Of a stretch of DNA of 64,000 nucleotides, positions 26,801-37,250 are shown piece after piece; the first letter of the stretch is position 1, and the number at the start of each line of letters is the position of its first letter. The notes under the pieces are model-generated. The model was not told the DNA's origin and searched no databases. It worked only from the letters and a program-made list of their open reading frames with translations. Position numbers and translations under genes: made by a program. Source of the stretch: Scatophagus argus (taxonomy: Eukaryota > Chordata > Actinopteri > Scatophagidae); NCBI RefSeq assembly GCF_020382885.2, contig NC_058512.1, forward strand, positions 5,358,802 through 5,422,801. Direction: 5' to 3'.

Positions 26801-29800
26801 TGTTTGGATAATCAGCGACTTGTTTGAGTCATTTTTTTCCAAGCACCATGCCCAAATATTTGCTTGTTTCAGCTTCTCAAATGTGAGGATCTGCTGCTTT
26901 TCTCTATTTTATATTGGCTGTAAAGGAAATATTGCTGGGATCAAGACTGTCGCTCAGACAAATCAAGACATTTTAAAATGTCACCGTGAGCTGTGGCACA
27001 ATATGATAGGCTTTATAACAGTATTTTTTTCCCCATGCACAGTAGAGAAGGGACAGGAAATAAGTGGAGAGTGAGATGAAAGAAAGAGGTGCAAGAAAGG
27101 TCCCTCACTCAGCTCATTTTATAGACAAAACAACTGATCAATTAAATGATAAATCTGAGAAAACAGAGCCAGGTTAGCTGTTTTCTCCCAGCCAACTGAG
27201 GAAAACAGCTGGCTGAGCGAGACCTTTATGAGAGTGTTATCATTCATCGCATCTTAATGTTCTGCTGTCTACCTGTATGTCTGTTGATTATGAAACTACA
27301 GTCTGGACATGGTTAGCTTTGCTTAGCATAAAGACTGGAAACATGGGCTAAGAGAACTAGCCTGGCTCTGTCACAAAACCAGGCTGAAGAGATGCAAACA
27401 AGATACAATCTTTATGCTAAGCTAAGCTAACCGTCTCATGGCTCCAGCTTCATGTTAATTGAGTGTTTTCTTGAGTATTTCTTGCTGAAAATATTAGTTG
27501 ATTAACTGATTAGTTGATGAACAGAAATTTTACCTGAAACTATTTGGATAATGCATTAATCATTTAAGTCGTATATTAAGCAAAAATGTCAGAAATTATA
27601 TTTCCAGTTTCTCGAGTGGGAGGGTTTAATTTTAAACTGAATATTTAGCAATTTGACCTTGGGAAATTGTTTTTTTTTCCCTCCATGAGTGCTGCTGTAT
27701 GACATGATTTTATAGATTAAACAATACTTCAAAGAAATAATCAACCCATTAATCTTTGTTGAAAATAAATTTCGGTAGTAGCCCTAAATGTGACTCAACG
27801 TCAAACAAAGCAAGGTGAGAGGCAGGAGAAAAAAAAAACCCCCAAAAAACAAACAAACAGAAGAACAAGAACAACAAGCTGCAGGGTGTTTGTGTTCAAG
27901 CTCCATTAATCCCTATTTACGTGATGGCAAATGGAGGGTGAGAGTGGGCGAGTCGTCTGTTGTTGTATGTAATAATGATGGATTCTTTTCGGTTTCGTGG
28001 CTTGCATGCTGATCAAAAAGACTCTCTTCACTGTGTGACGCAGCACTCGGCGCCACAGTTCATTACTTACTGTAATATGTAATCTAAAATCGCAGGCGTT
28101 GTTGTCAGGGGTTAGTAGGAGTCAGTGGCTCCCTGCTGAGCTCGAATTTGCTTGGAAAGAAAAGATTTTTCTTAAAGACTTTATTTATACTTTATACTTA
28201 AAGACTGAGGCCAGCTTTTTAGAAATATGAGTGAACTTGTGTGCTTGGATCTCTTCAGCTTTTATGGCTCTTTTTGGCTTCCTTCCCTGGAAAGGATGCC
28301 ATGTAATCCGACACACTTTGAAATTATTTCTCTTCTCTGCAGATTGTATACAAAGGAAATCCTTATGCAGACCATAACTCGACAGCCTACGCCACATATG
28401 AGAGGGGAGTAGAAGTGGGCTGCTGGGGACTTTGTATTAATGCCGTGTCCTCTGCTCTTTACTCCTGTAAGTACCTGTGCTGTTAAACATGTCTGTGTGT
28501 GAGGGACGGAAACGAGGGGACAATGTGTTTGTATATGTTCTTATTTACACATCCATCATGGCACCCAGTATCCGTTAGCATCATGGCGCCCTGCACTGAG
28601 ATCATTAGCTCCTCTGTGGATTACTTGCCTGATGTGACCGTGAACACTGTATATGTATGTGTGCCCATATACAGTAAGCAGCAAGCAATTACTGCTGCCT
28701 TCTCTTTTGCACCAGATCTACACACTGAAGCGCACTGCATCCACTCATTAGATGGCTCCCGAAGGCATTAGGAGCTGCTTCATCATGTTTGTTTCAGTCC
28801 AAGAGAAGCTCTGCTGTAGCATCAGGCATGTAAAATAATAACTGTCAAAGGGGGAGAAAGAATGCGCTAAAGTCCAGCCTCTGAGATGCTGAAGAAAAAT
28901 GAAAAAGTCCTTTTTCCTCTTACACTGCTGCTCTGACAAGAAAGACAGCCTGCCTAATCAGTCAACTGCAGCAAATCTAATATGTACTGTGGAGGTTTTA
29001 GGCTAACTTTTACAGATGCAATAATTAGATTGTCACAAAATCTAATATCTAACCCGAATCAACGCACTTCATGGTGGTTCTTTGTGATTGTCAGATAAAA
29101 TTGCTCCCCTCTGTAACCTTGCATGACGTGCATGACGTGTGTGTGTGTTTGTGTTTTCAGATGTGCAGCGTTTCCTTCTCCCATACATTGGCCTGAAGGG
29201 ATTATACTTCATGGGCTACTTTGTGTTCGGCATGGGCACCAGCCTGATTGGCCTCTTTCCCAACATCATTGCCACGCTCATCCTGTGCAGCGTGTTCGGC
29301 GTCATGTCCAGCACGCTCTACACCATCCCGTTCAACCTGATCGTGGAATATCAGCGTGAAGAAGAGGTACTGGGCTTGTTTTTCTCAAAGGAGAGCTGGG
29401 ATGTAACCAGAATCCAGAATGTGAAAACATCAAATTGTTCAGTGTGCAGTAGCTTCATGTTTGAACCCTCTAAATTTTTCACCAGTAATGAGCATTGATC
29501 AGCTTACTAACAGGAGCACTAAGGGGCTTCCTGTGGTCCTCAGGTCTGCCAAAGTGAAAACTTTCCCAACATTAAAGTCTGTAAACCGGAAACAAAGCGA
29601 GGCTAGTCACAGGCTACAATCAAACAGATATGAGCATTAACTGGCAGTTAATTAATTGGCAATTTTTAAGTTTATCCAAGAGAAATTATGTGGGTGTTCG
29701 GCAAATGCTGAGGATTCTCACAGTGAAGTCGTTTGAATCACACGACCTGTGGTTTTTGCATAAATCAGCGTTGTTCAGAGGGGAGAGCCAGCGTGACTCT

Positions 29801-31295
29801 CACTCTCTGAGCCAACTGACCACAAACAAGTGACCATCAGCACAGCAACCGCCGTCTGCTGTGGGAACACAGCTGACGGAGATGTTAAATCGTGCGTGAG
29901 AATCACTCAGCAACACAAAGACGTCTGTTTAGTGCATCTTCACACGTGCGCGCAAGCCTTTCACCGAACATTAAAATATTCAACATCTTTCATACATTAT
30001 TTCTAATATTTAGCCTTTCAAGCAAGTAATTCAATTTAACATAAGCTTTTCAACAAGAATGAAAGATTTAATTTAAAGGGTCCCTCTAGTGATTTAGTGT
30101 TTCAGTTTGGAGAATCAGAAAGAAAAGCATAAGAGAAAACAGTTACTTTTAGTCATTAGCACATATCACAATCAACTAATGTAGCTGGATAGCATCTGTC
30201 CACACTTCCAGTTTGTATCACAGGCCTTTTGTTATCCATTTAAAGTCTCAAGTGAAAGATATTCCTGGAAAAAAAAAAACTGTTTTCAATTATTTGCTCA
30301 GGCTGAGAGGGAAAGAAATGATTGGAGTCTCTCTAATTAAATCTTCTTTATCACACCAGGATAATCTACTTAACATCAGTGCTGTTTTCCGGATTACTTA
30401 TGACAAATGCAACACTAAAACAATTAAAATTCGCCAGTCTGTCAATCAGACATCAGTTTTTATTCGACAGCCTGTACACTAGTTTGTTCCCTTGTGGACC
30501 TGTGTTGCCGATTCCACATACTGGCGCCATAATGCTGTGGCATTATGTTGTGTTATGCATTGGTCACTGGCAGCAGGGATCCCCAGAAGGTGTGGATCCC
30601 CACTGTTGAATCATCTATATTTTAATAAACACTGATCTCATTTTGATCCATGGGATGGTCATTATAGAGTTTATACTCAATTACTCTGTGTTGAAGTAAA
30701 TAAACCACCCTCCGCTGGGTGGTGGCTTGAAAATCAATTGCGAGCACTAGAAAAATGCTTTCTCTCCCCCCCGCCATAAATGGTCTGAGGTGTCCTGGCA
30801 TGCTCAATCAGTCTCTCTCTCTCTCTCATCAAGTTGAACCAGGTGGGCGGCTGGTGAAATTCAGCTTCAGTTGGCTGAGAGTGTCCAAGGAGAGCTTCAT
30901 GAAAGAAAATAGATATAAGCTGTTCACTTGATTTTTTTCATTTTTAAAGCTCCATCTGTTTACCCAACTCCTGATTGTTTCCTGCCATGGACATTTCTGG
31001 CAATACAGATGACGATGACATCAAATATTGTTCTTTTCCTCCCTCCTCCTCCTCCTCCTCCTCCTCCATCCAGGAACAACTAAAGCTGCGAGGAAACGGT
31101 GAGAGTCAGCGAGGCACCGGGGTGGACTGTGCCGCGCTCACCTGCATGGTCCAGCTGGCTCAGATTATCGTGGGCGCGGGACTCGGCGCTCTGGTCAACG
31201 TGGTAGGAAGCGTAGTGGTGGTGGTCCTCTCGGCCTCCACCGTGTCCCTGTTTGGCTGCATTTTCATTGCCCTCTTCATCAGATATGTGGAATGA
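14838..31295 (+). CDS. slc45a2: solute carrier family 45 member 2 (MATP), seven exons, complete
   Basis: Exons 14838-15309, 17572-17748, 23938-24305, 26374-26517, 28343-28466, 29161-29366 and 31074-31295 join in frame at GT/AG sites to encode 570 residues. The product is a 12-helix major facilitator protein of melanosomes. It is a proton-coupled sugar-type transporter that sets melanosome pH for melanin synthesis; loss causes human OCA4 and the medaka b mutant. Visible landmarks are an N-terminal cytosolic region up to about residue 62, then [29 protein letters not shown] (loop 2-3 signature, residues 128-138), [19 protein letters not shown] in exon 2, a Ser/Pro-rich central loop in exon 3 (about residues 270-340), and a short C-terminus ending IRYVE. 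ATG 14838 is in CACCATG context and aligns with family starts. The frame is intact. RXFP3 follows 6 kb downstream on the opposite strand, as in human 5p13. Confidence 0.98.
15310..17571 (+). other. SLC45A2 intron 1
   Basis: Donor gtgagg and acceptor cttgcag bound this intron of about 2.3 kb. No embedded gene was recognised. Confidence 0.85.
17882..17921 (+). repeat. (GGAT)n microsatellite
   Basis: About ten tetranucleotide units lie in SLC45A2 intron 2. Confidence 0.95.
21075..21600 (-). repeat. dispersed percomorph repeat, longer copy
   Basis: The segment begins with GATGGATTGCCGTGAAATTTGG-like sequence (from 21078), continues with CTAATGACTTTGGTGATCCCC, and ends with GTTAGCATGCTAACGTTTAA near 21550. 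These modules recur in the copies at 13790 and 42100. It lies within SLC45A2 intron 2. Confidence 0.65.
22147..22193 (+). repeat. (GGAT)n/(GATA)n compound microsatellite
   Basis: GGAT units pass into about seven GATA units within SLC45A2 intron 2. Confidence 0.95.
24306..26373 (+). other. SLC45A2 intron 3
   Basis: The donor is gtttgt and the acceptor ttctcag. The intron holds a perfect small hairpin (24911-24931) and T-rich runs. No gene was recognised. Confidence 0.85.
26518..28342 (+). other. SLC45A2 intron 4
   Basis: The donor is gtatta and the acceptor ctctgcag. It contains a foldback repeat copy at 27311-27432 and A-rich stretches. Confidence 0.85.
27311..27432. repeat. foldback (inverted-arm) dispersed element copy
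   Basis: Left arm GGTTAGCTTTGCTTAGCATA (27311-27330) and right arm TATGCTAAGCTAAGCTAACC (27413-27432) are near-perfect reverse complements separated by about 80 bases. The module GACTGGAAACATGGGCTAAG and AGCCTGGCTCTGTC is typical of a repeat common in percomorph genomes. Confidence 0.7.
28467..29160 (+). other. SLC45A2 intron 5
   Basis: Donor gtaagt and acceptor tgttttcag bound this 694-base intron. I see nothing else in it. Confidence 0.85.
29367..31073 (+). other. SLC45A2 intron 6
   Basis: This 1.7-kb intron ends in a long (TCC)n pyrimidine tract (about 31040-31069) that forms the acceptor of the last exon. No gene was recognised. Confidence 0.85.
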
Positions 31296-32138
31296 TCCTG
31301 CTTATGTAAAAGTATTTTAATGGTGTTGTTTTAATATAAAAAAATAAAGATTCTTTATTATATCCTTGAAAATGTGTTTGATGCTTGCGTTTCCTTTCAT
31401 TGTATAAAAAGGTGACCACTCAACCGGCGGTTCATTTCTTTTCCTTCGATGCGCGGCGGATGAATGGTTAAAGTCAAAGGAATGCGAGCAGTTTGACATG
31501 CAGGGGAACACACTGAGATTTAGATGAGAAAATCGATACGGTCATATCTCACATGGAAGAGGTTTTTACATCCTTTATGTTAGTAGTAGTAGTTTGTCTC
31601 TTTAATGCTTCTGAAACCAAACAAGCACTCCCCCCAGCTGCTTTTCTGGAAGAACTTATGCACCAAAAAGGCTGAAAAGGACTGTTTTTGTCTTCAACAG
31701 TCTGCGATATGTTATCAGCTCGTCACATGATTTTAATGTAAAATATACAGCACTGTGCTAACGTTTTAGGCAGGTGTGAAAACGTGCTGTAAACTAAGAA
31801 TGCTGTATGGAATGTTTAATAGTTTATTTCAGTGGACAAAATGCAGTGAATGAACAGAAAAGAAATCTAAAATCAAATCCCCCCTCCCCCTTTTGATTTC
31901 GAAGAGAAATAAGCTTGATGTGTGTTTGGATGTGAGTTTCCTTGGCCTACCACTGCGTCTTAATGTTCCCATTTCTTTGTGCTTCAAAAAAGCTTGAACA
32001 AGACATCTTGAAACCCCAGTGTGCTTTGAAATCTTTGTGTGGGAGAGACCTTGCTGATGCAGTGTAACTATCTTGGGTCATGTTGCTGTGCTCGGTGTTA
32101 CTATGGTGCATGAGCTGTGACATGAAACCGTCTTCAGT
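31296..32138. other. SLC45A2 3' flank
   Basis: This is AT-rich non-coding sequence. Apart from the polyadenylation signal I see no feature. Confidence 0.7.
31343..31348 (+). terminator. SLC45A2 polyadenylation signal AATAAA
   Basis: A canonical AATAAA lies 48 bases after the SLC45A2 stop and is followed by a T-rich and then GT-containing stretch. This predicts a very short 3' UTR if it is used. Confidence 0.7.
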
Positions 32139-34330
32139 TCAATTTCAATTCAGTTTTATTTAAAGTGCCTATTCATAACAGAGTTATCTCAAGCATTTGG
32201 TGACACTGGTGAGGAAAAACTTCCTTTTAACAGGCAGAAACCTTGAGCAGAACCAGACTCAGTGTAGATGGCCTTCTGCTGCGACCGGCTGGGAGGGAGA
32301 GGGGGGAGACAGGAGAGGGGGGGAGAGGAGAGACAGGAGAAGGAGGAGAGGAGAGAGACAGGAGAGGGGGGAGAGGAGAGACAGGGAGATCGAGAGAGAC
32401 AGGAGAGGGGGGAGAGGAGAGACAGGGAGATGGAGAGAGAAAGGAGAGGGGGGAGAGGAGAGACAGGGAGATGGAGAGAGAAAGGAGAGGGGGGAGAGGA
32501 GAGACAGGGAGATGGAGAGAGACAGGAGAGAGGGGAGAGGAGAGACAGGGAGATGGAGAGAGACAGGAGAGAGGGGAGAGGAGAGACAGGGAGATGGAGA
32601 GAGACAGGAGAGGGGGGAGAGGAGAGACAGGGAGATGGAGAGAGAAAGGAGAGGGGGGAGAGGAGAGACAGGGAGATGGAGAGAGACAGGAGAGGGGGGA
32701 GAGGAGAGACAGGGAGATGGAGAGAGACAGGGAGAGATAAGGAGGTGGAGAGAGACAGCAGAGGGGGGAGAGGAGAGACAGGGAGGTGGAGAGAGACAGG
32801 AGAGGGGGGGAGAGACAGGGAGATGAAGAGAGACAGGAGAGGGGGGAGAGGAGAGACAGGGAGATGGAGAGAGAAAGGAGAGGGGGGAGAGGAGAGACAG
32901 GGAGATGGAGAGAGAAAGGAGAGGGGGGAGAGGAGAGACAGGGAGATGGAGAGAGACAGGAGAGGGGGGAGAGGAGAGACAGGGAGATCGAGAGAGACAG
33001 GAGAGGGGGGAGAGGAGAGACAGGGAGATGGAGAGAGACAGTAGAGGGGGGAGAGGAGAGACAAGGAGATGGAGAGAGACAGGAGAGGGGGGAGAGGAGA
33101 GACAGGGAGATAGAGAGAGAAAGGAGAGGGGGGAGAGGAGAGACAGGGAGATGGAGAGAGACAGGAGAGGGGGGAGAGGAGAGACAGGGAGATGGAGAGA
33201 GAAAGGAGAGGGGGGAGAGGAGAGACAGGGAGATGGAGAGAGACAGGGAGAGATAAGGAGGTGGAGAGAGACAGCAGAGGGGGGAGAGGAGAGACAGGGA
33301 GGTGGAGAGAGACAGGAGAGGGGGGGAGAGACAGGGAGATGAAGAGAGACAGGAGAGGGGGGAGAGGAGAGACAGGGAGATGGAGAGAGAAAGGAGAGGG
33401 GGGAGAGGAGAGACAGGGAGATGGAGAGAGACAGGAGAGGGGGGAGAGGAGAGACAGGGAGATGGAGAGAGAAAGGAGAGGGGGAGAGGAGAGACAGGGA
33501 GATGGAGAGAGACAGGAGAGGGGGGAGAGGAGAGACAGGGAGATGAAGAGAGACAGGAGAGGGGGGAGAGGAGAGACAGGGAGATGGAGAGAGAAAGGAG
33601 AGGGGGGAGAGGAGAGACAGGGAGATGGAGAGAGACAGGGAGAGATAAGGAGGTGGAGAGAGACAGCAGAGGGGGGAGAGGAGAGACAGGGAGGTGGAGA
33701 GAGACAGGAGAGGGGGGGAGAGACAGGGAGATGAAGAGAGACAGGAGAGGAGGGAGAGAAGAGACAGGGAGATGAAGAGAGACAGGAGAGGGGGGAGAGG
33801 AGAGACAGGGAGATGGAGAGAGAAAGGAGAGGGGGGAGAGGAGAGACAGGGAGGTGGAGAGAGACAGGAGAGGGGGGGAGAGACAGGGAGATGAAGAGAG
33901 ACAGGAGAGGAGGGAGAGAAGAGACAGGGAGATGGAGAAAGAGAGGAGAGGGGAGAAGGAGAGACGGGGGGCAGGGAGATGGAGAGAGACAGGAGATGGA
34001 GAGAGACAGGAGAGGGAGAGAGACAGGAGAAGGGGAGAGGAGAGAGAGGGAGATGGAGAGAGACAGGAGAAAGGGGAGAGGAGAGACAGGAGAGGGGGAG
34101 AGGAGAGACAGGGAGGATAGAGAGAACAGAGCAGAGCAGGAGCAGCAGGATCCCGGCAGGACCATGGAGAGGGTTCTGGATCCAGCAGCACTATCAGTGC
34201 AATAGAAACTGATTCTCTATAAACCTCACTGTCACTATCAAATTCGGTCTGCCAGGTGTGAAATCTCGCAGGAAAATGAAGGCCAACTAGCTGAGGCTGG
34301 CAGTCTGGCACCAGTCTGGCTTTCATGTCT
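32139..34330 (+). repeat. dispersed teleost element with expanded 41-bp polypurine tandem array
   Basis: The left flank (AATTCAGTTTTATTTAAAGT through TTTTAACAGGCAGAAACC to about 32290) and the right flank (from about 34136, with GGATCCAGCAGCACTATCAG) belong to an element seen widely in percomorph genomes. The core, about 32282-34135, is almost pure A/G on the + strand with sparse C in ACAG. It is built of a 41-bp unit: successive GACAGGGAGA starts at 32421, 32462 and 32503. The unit contains no stop on either strand, so open frames of hundreds of residues appear in several frames and both strands; these are artefacts. Copies differ by a few substitutions (GATGG, GATGA, GATCG, GGTGG) and are arranged in larger cassettes. 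Confidence 0.9.
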
Positions 34331-37250
34331 TCATTATGGACTAAATGAATGAATAAAGTCAGGCCTTTGTCTTGTTTTGTTGGTAGCTGCTATTCAGAGG
34401 AGGATACAGAAAGTTATCTGGCCAGCTAATACGATAGAGGCAGGACTTAAAGCATAATTTAGACTATTTTTACACTCTGGTATTGTTTCTTTTACTCAAG
34501 TAAAAGGACCTTAGTACTTCTTTTTTCACTAAAAACTAAAAGCATTTGCTTAGTCATAGATTCTGGTGGATGTAGAATCTTTGTAACTTAACTGTCTCTG
34601 GGAAAAAGGAAATTATTATTCAAATATGTCAGAAAACGTGTCTGAAGAAGATCTTTAAACTTCAGTCAGAATGACTCTGGCGAGCTGATATCACGCCTGC
34701 ACAGCAGAGCGACCACAGTGTGTCGGGACCAACAGGCAGCTCCAGTCTTTGTCAGCCTGAGGTTTTTTCGTCCTTCTTTCCTCCTCATTATATCTCTGAT
34801 TCTGCCTCCAGGCTTTGTAAGGAGGGAGATCAGTAGCTTGCTCAGTTTGCAAAGCTTGTTTTTTTTCTCCTCTGTTATTCCTTTGCAATATACCGACATC
34901 TGCAGAAGTCAGTTGCATCTTCTGAAGCAGCCATAGCTACTCCAGCTGTCACAGGTTCCAGGTGTTTTCTCCTCGGTGAATCAGACACTTTCAGATGTGT
35001 CCTCGTGTAAACTGATTGAAATAAAAGAAATTGTTGCACGCCAACAAAATCCCTTTTGCAGAATATCACAAATGTCTTTGGAAATCCGTTTGCTAGACAT
35101 TCAAATCACATCAAAGTGTCTGCTCCAGTGCTCTGAGAGATCAGCGGGGATATTATCTTGTCTCTCGAGGCACACACACTGTTACGTTTGAATTTCTCAT
35201 CGTGATTTTGACTCAAGTCATTTTTTCTTACCCCAAGAGGTATTTTCTTAAGAGCTGAAATGCTGTGTGTGCGTGTGCACACTGTGGCAAGATTCAACAT
35301 CCAGATGACAGATCTCTCTGATGTACCAACTTAATTCCCCAGTCCTGGGGCAATTAGTCACTTATTTCTAATTAGATTAGTCCATTGATCTTCTAATTCA
35401 ATCAGCCTGTGCATTAGTCCCTTTGCTTTTTGGCTGGTTTATTAAATTCAATATGGTATTTATCTCAGGATGCTAAACAAGCCCTAACTCTCTCAGATAT
35501 GCGTGTATGCTTTCTGTTTTCCTCTGACACTGTTTTGTGTCATCACACACACACACACACACACACACAGCTTGGAGGCAGCAGGAGGATTGAAGGGATT
35601 TCAACCAAATTTGTTCCATTAGATCATCTTTTTAAAATAAGACAGTCCTGAATCTGGTGTTTAATTAAATCCTGCACTTTCTGTCAGTGTTGGAACAAAA
35701 TCAGAATATCACTTAAGTGGATGGTGGTTCAGAATGGTTCACATTATAATTAGTGAAGCATTAATGTGTAGGCATGTGTCACTAATGTTGCAGCTGTTTA
35801 AATTGCTTTGCACTCCTCTGGGGGGCTTAATCTATAACACAACATTGTAAAAAAGAAAGAAAAGAGCAATAATGGCTTCCAAAATCTTGTGCAGTGGAAG
35901 CATAAGAAAAAAGTGGAAATACTTAGGTAAAGTAAAAGTACCTCAAAACTGCACTTAAGTGCTGCAGGACTCATGTACATGTACTGCCATTAGTGCACAC
36001 TAATCTATGAGGTCAGCTCAGATATGCAGCTTCATCTGTGATGTTTAACTAACGGTTTAGCTATTTAAAACGTTGGTATCTGGCAATGAAGGTGAGGACT
36101 TGATTGATGCTAACTTGATGCTAATGATCCTGAAGAAACACAGCAAATGAGAGGGATACCTGTGAGATAACACCCCCCTCCCCTCCCCACCGACTTCCTG
36201 CACAAGATAACATTTTCTTTGGATGAGGAGACTAATGGAGCTACCTACCTGTTGAAATCAAAACGCATCATTTTATTTTGCAAAAAAAGCTTTTAATTTC
36301 TCCACTACATCGATGTTAATGAGATGTTTGTGTTTGCCGATGTCGCATGTACACATTAGTAATGAAAAGCTATTTGGTTGTAGTACAACAAATTAAATTA
36401 ATCGGAAGAACTCCAACCAAATACCTGAAGTTTCTCTTGACATTTGCAATGAACTTCTAGTTCTTTTAGCAGCAAATATCATGAGGAGTAAAGGAGGGGA
36501 GATTAAGAGAGCCGAGCTCTTCTGACATTTTCATCTGGTTATGAGAAAATAAGCAAATAAAAGATTTGTCGAAGGAGGTTGTTTAAGGCAGTTTGGAAAA
36601 TTGCTTTTTTGTGTGTGTGTGATTGATTTATTCGCTCCAGTAACCAGTTCCAGTAATGGGTTTCTGTATAAATTACAAAGTTATTATGCAGCATGTCTGA
36701 TGTTTGTATAGATTTATGTCACATGACTTTATATGCTTCCATCCATCTTTTTCCTCTCTGCAAAAACAGATTCTTTAGTATCCCTCCGATACCCGTGGAC
36801 TCTTAATTCAGAATCTGTACCATCATTTGTTATCTAATGCGCCATGAGGCATTAAAAACAGCCTTAATTAGCATCTGGACAGCATTCCTCCACACACTCC
36901 ATCACTCTCATGATGAAAAAGAGGACGAACAAGTTGTAGATGCACTTTACTGGCACATTAAAACATTCTTGACAATTCTGAACGGACACATTTGAAAGTC
37001 TGTTGTATTCTGTCAGTATGTACAAGGAAAAAAACAAAATGACCTCTGGTGTCACAAAGAGGAGTCCGAAAACAGATGCATGTGAAGTCTCGCGTGAGAA
37101 CAAGCTGAGGTCCGACAACTCCTGGGCTTTTCTCACTTTTCTCTTTTTTTAAAAAATACAAATCCAGCTTTTCTAACAAGTGTGAGGCAAGAAATTGAGC
37201 AATATAAACAACAATCAAAGAAAACTCTTCAGACTCAAAGGCTCTCCAGA
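34331..37250. other. spacer between the tandem array and RXFP3 (includes presumed RXFP3 3' UTR)
   Basis: No gene was recognised. The spacer holds degenerate copies of an AAGTAAAAGTAC-type dispersed repeat (about 34460-34560 and 35890-35990) and a CA run at 35543-35569. The part next to 37250 should contain the RXFP3 3' UTR, although I found no strong AATAAA on the minus strand close to the stop. Confidence 0.65.
35543..35569 (+). repeat. (CA)n microsatellite
   Basis: About 13 uninterrupted dinucleotide units. Confidence 0.95.

Noticed and set aside
32189-34326. Open frames of up to about 700 residues on both strands in the purine-rich array
   Set aside because: They arise because a 41-bp A/G repeat has no stop codon on either strand. 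Several frames are open simultaneously, composition is Ser/Leu/Pro or Arg/Glu/Gly only, and there is no homology.
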